64,000 nucleotides of DNA, from assembly GCF_004363075.1 (NCBI RefSeq), contig NZ_SNYN01000001.1:1-64000 (forward strand). Reading direction: 5' to 3'. The number at the start of each line of letters is the position of its first letter. The stretch's first letter is position 1. This stretch comes from Actinorugispora endophytica. Its GTDB lineage: Bacteria > Actinomycetota > Actinomycetes > Streptosporangiales > Streptosporangiaceae. Positions 62,492-64,000 of the stretch are shown here, piece by piece. Under the pieces are notes generated by a model, which was not told the DNA's origin, ran no database searches, and was given only the letters and a program-made list of their open reading frames with translations. The position numbers and the translations under genes are program-made.

Positions 62492-62551
62492 GCTGGTCTT
62501 GACCCTTCCGGGGTCTCGGAGACGGTCGAGGCCCCGGCAGGGAAGACCAGC
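62492..62551. repeat. P element 5, imperfect palindrome
   Basis: Arms GCTGGTCTTGACCCTTCC... (62492-62518) and its near-complement (62527-62551). In the same convergent gap as E element copy 4. Confidence 0.75.
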
Positions 62552-62575
62552 GGGAGGAACGGACACCGGCGGAGG

Positions 62576-64000
62576 CTACTCCGTGGAGGAGCCCAGGGTC
62601 ATGCTGGTCTCCCGCTCGGCGCCGTCGCGCTCGTAGACGATGTCGACCCTGTCCCCCGGGGCCTTGTTGCGGATCAGGGTGACGAGCTGGTTGGAGTCGC
62701 TCACCGGGGTGCCGTCGAACTCCACGATGACGTCGCCGGGCCGCAGTCCCGCCTCGTCGGCGGGGCCGTCGGACAGGACGGTGTCGCCGTTGGTCTGGTC
62801 CTCGATGATCCGCGCGCCCGGCTCCTGGTAGCTGAGGTCCAGGACCGCGCCGATGACGGCGTGCGGGGCCTCCCCCGTCTCGATGAGCTGGTCCACCACG
62901 CGCGAGGCCTGGTTGGACGGGATCGCGAAGCCCAGGCCGATGCTTCCGGTCTGCTCGCCGAGGCCGCCTCCCATGGTGGCGATCGCGGAGTTGACCCCGA
63001 TGACCATGCCCTGGTCGTTGACGAGCGGCCCGCCGGAGTTTCCGGGGTTGATCGCGGCGTCGGTCTGGAGCGCGTTGAGGTAGGCCTCCTGGCCGCTCTC
63101 GCCGACCGTGACGGGGCGGTCGAGCGCGCTGATGATGCCGGAGGTGACGGTGCCGTCCAGGCCGAGCGGCGCGCCGATCGCGATCACCGTGTCCCCCACG
63201 GTCACGCTGTCGGAGTCGCCGAACTCCAGCGGCTCCACGTTGACGGGGTCCGCCAGCCTCAGGACCGCCAGGTCCGAACTGGGGGCCGAGCCCACCACCT
63301 CGGCCTCGCTGACGTGGCCGTCGCTGTAGACGACCTCGATACCGGTTCGCTCGACCGCCTCGGCGACGTGGTTGTTGGTGACCACGTAGTCGTCGGCGAT
63401 GACGAACCCCGAACCGTTCCCGCTGGCCTGCGGTCCCGCTCCGCGGATGGACACCACGCTCGGGTTGACGCGCTGGGCGACGCCGGCGATGGTGTCGGGC
63501 GCGCGGCTGGGCGCGTCGCTGGGGACCTCGTTGTCCAGCACCCCGGATCGCTCCCCCTCGGTGGGGGCGCCGCCGCTCAGGGAGCTGCTGATCACGCCGC
63601 CCACGCCGGCCGAGCCCAGCGCCACGAACATGACGGTGACGACGAGCACCCACAGCGGGACGCCGCGGCGCTGCCTGCGGGCGGGCCCGGGAGCGCCGGG
63701 GTGGTGGTGGGGCACGCCCGGCCACTGGCCGGTCGGGGCACCGGGGCCACCGGGGGTACCCGGGCCGCCGGGACCGGGCGGACCGCCGGGGGCCCCGGGA
63801 ACGCCCTGGCCGAACGGGGGCATCGGGGCGCCCGCGGCGCCCGGTCCGGACGGGGCGCTCCCCCACGCCTGGCCGACAGGCGGGGCCTGGTGCTGCTCGC
63901 CGAAGGCCCCCTCCCACCGCTGGGGGTACGCGCCGGACTGGGCCTGGCCCGGTCCCGGTTGCGCCCACCCGGGAGCGGGGAGCCCGTGGTGCGGCGACGC
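62576..64000 (-). CDS. HtrA/DegP-like S1C serine protease with PDZ domain (5' end outside window)
   Basis: At least 474 codons; the frame is open to the window edge, so the start is not visible (ATG 63823 is internal to a Pro/Gly/Gln-rich stretch). Layout: low-complexity cytoplasmic N-terminus, one membrane helix (PLWVLVVTVMFVALGSAGVG), trypsin-like domain with His in VVTNNHVAEA, Asp in SSDLAVLRL and Ser in NPGNSGGPLV, then a C-terminal PDZ domain (ADEAGLRPGDVIVEFDG). This is the PepD/HtrA membrane-anchored quality-control protease type, active outside the cell. It converges with the deaminase gene. Confidence 0.93.
   Translation of the reverse strand, partial: ASPHHGLPAPGWAQPGPGQAQSGAYPQRWEGAFGEQHQAPPVGQAWGSAPSGPGAAGAPMPPFGQGVPGAPGGPPGPGGPGTPGGPGAPTGQWPGVPHHHPGAPGPARRQRRGVPLWVLVVTVMFVALGSAGVGGVISSSLSGGAPTEGERSGVLDNEVPSDAPSRAPDTIAGVAQRVNPSVVSIRGAGPQASGNGSGFVIADDYVVTNNHVAEAVERTGIEVVYSDGHVSEAEVVGSAPSSDLAVLRLADPVNVEPLEFGDSDSVTVGDTVIAIGAPLGLDGTVTSGIISALDRPVTVGESGQEAYLNALQTDAAINPGNSGGPLVNDQGMVIGVNSAIATMGGGLGEQTGSIGLGFAIPSNQASRVVDQLIETGEAPHAVIGAVLDLSYQEPGARIIEDQTNGDTVLSDGPADEAGLRPGDVIVEFDGTPVSDSNQLVTLIRNKAPGDRVDIVYERDGAERETSMTLGSSTE

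Overview
The window is a chromosomal segment of a very GC-rich actinobacterium. Mycothiol-type redox genes (sigR-rsrA, mycoredoxin), whiB7, adnAB, many GTG/TTG starts, apparently leaderless promoters and actinobacteria-only families (UPF0182, PPA1309, DUF2342, DUF6401, DUF6758) all point there. A Nocardiopsaceae or other Streptosporangiales member is my best guess. That is an inference from gene content, not from a search.

Layout. 0.1-9.1 kb: anti-sigma/sigma pair rsrA-sigR with a SigR-type promoter, a methyltransferase, riboswitch-controlled thiC, an SRAP DNA-protein crosslink sensor, DoxX, OsmC, aroA and rsgA. 9.1-12 kb: HAD phosphatase, TetR, hisN and a lipoprotein. 12.3-15.4 kb: a MacAB-like ABC export operon. 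15.4-16.1 kb: three tandem initiator tRNA-Met genes, each with its own promoter and terminator. 16.2-25 kb: UPF0182 membrane protein, PPA1309, PDZ/Lon-like protease, moaE, an SDR, DUF2342 and a NUDIX hydrolase. 25-28 kb: DUF523-DUF1722 protein, photolyase and a DUF2064-like gene, overlapping at their 3' ends. 28.2-35.9 kb: M48-type peptidase, ABC1 kinase, whiB7 with a uORF/attenuator leader, tesB, uvrD2, mycoredoxin and an ANTAR protein. 36.3-49 kb: nudC, an M20 peptidase, a degenerate PLP decarboxylase homologue, the AdnB-AdnA helicase-nuclease, an alkyltransferase-like protein, a SPW protein and moeZ. 49-64 kb: small acidic protein, TetR, MscS-like protein, small genes, ferritin-like protein, DEAD-box helicase, hydrolase, degenerate MBL protein, PHP phosphoesterase, DUF6758, CPBP protease, Mrp ATPase, a deaminase and a 5'-truncated HtrA-like protease.

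From memory, much of this gene set and order matches the M. tuberculosis Rv3192-Rv3228 neighbourhood, so the bulk is conserved core chromosome rather than an island. I see no prophage, CRISPR array, IS element or large biosynthetic cluster. Common themes are thiol/oxidative stress (SigR, RsrA, mycoredoxin, MoeZ, OsmC), DNA repair (SRAP, UvrD2, AdnAB, ATL, photolyase) and antibiotic-stress regulation (WhiB7).

The most unusual content is non-coding. Four copies of a ~250-bp element with terminal inverted repeats (E element) abut gene ends. Five copies of a ~65-bp long-stem palindrome (P element) sit between convergent genes. SigR-like promoters recur in front of several of the redox and repair genes. 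Two apparent pseudo-enzymes (PLP decarboxylase-like, MBL-like) have lost recognised catalytic residues. Product calls rest on recognising motifs by eye; no database search was run.
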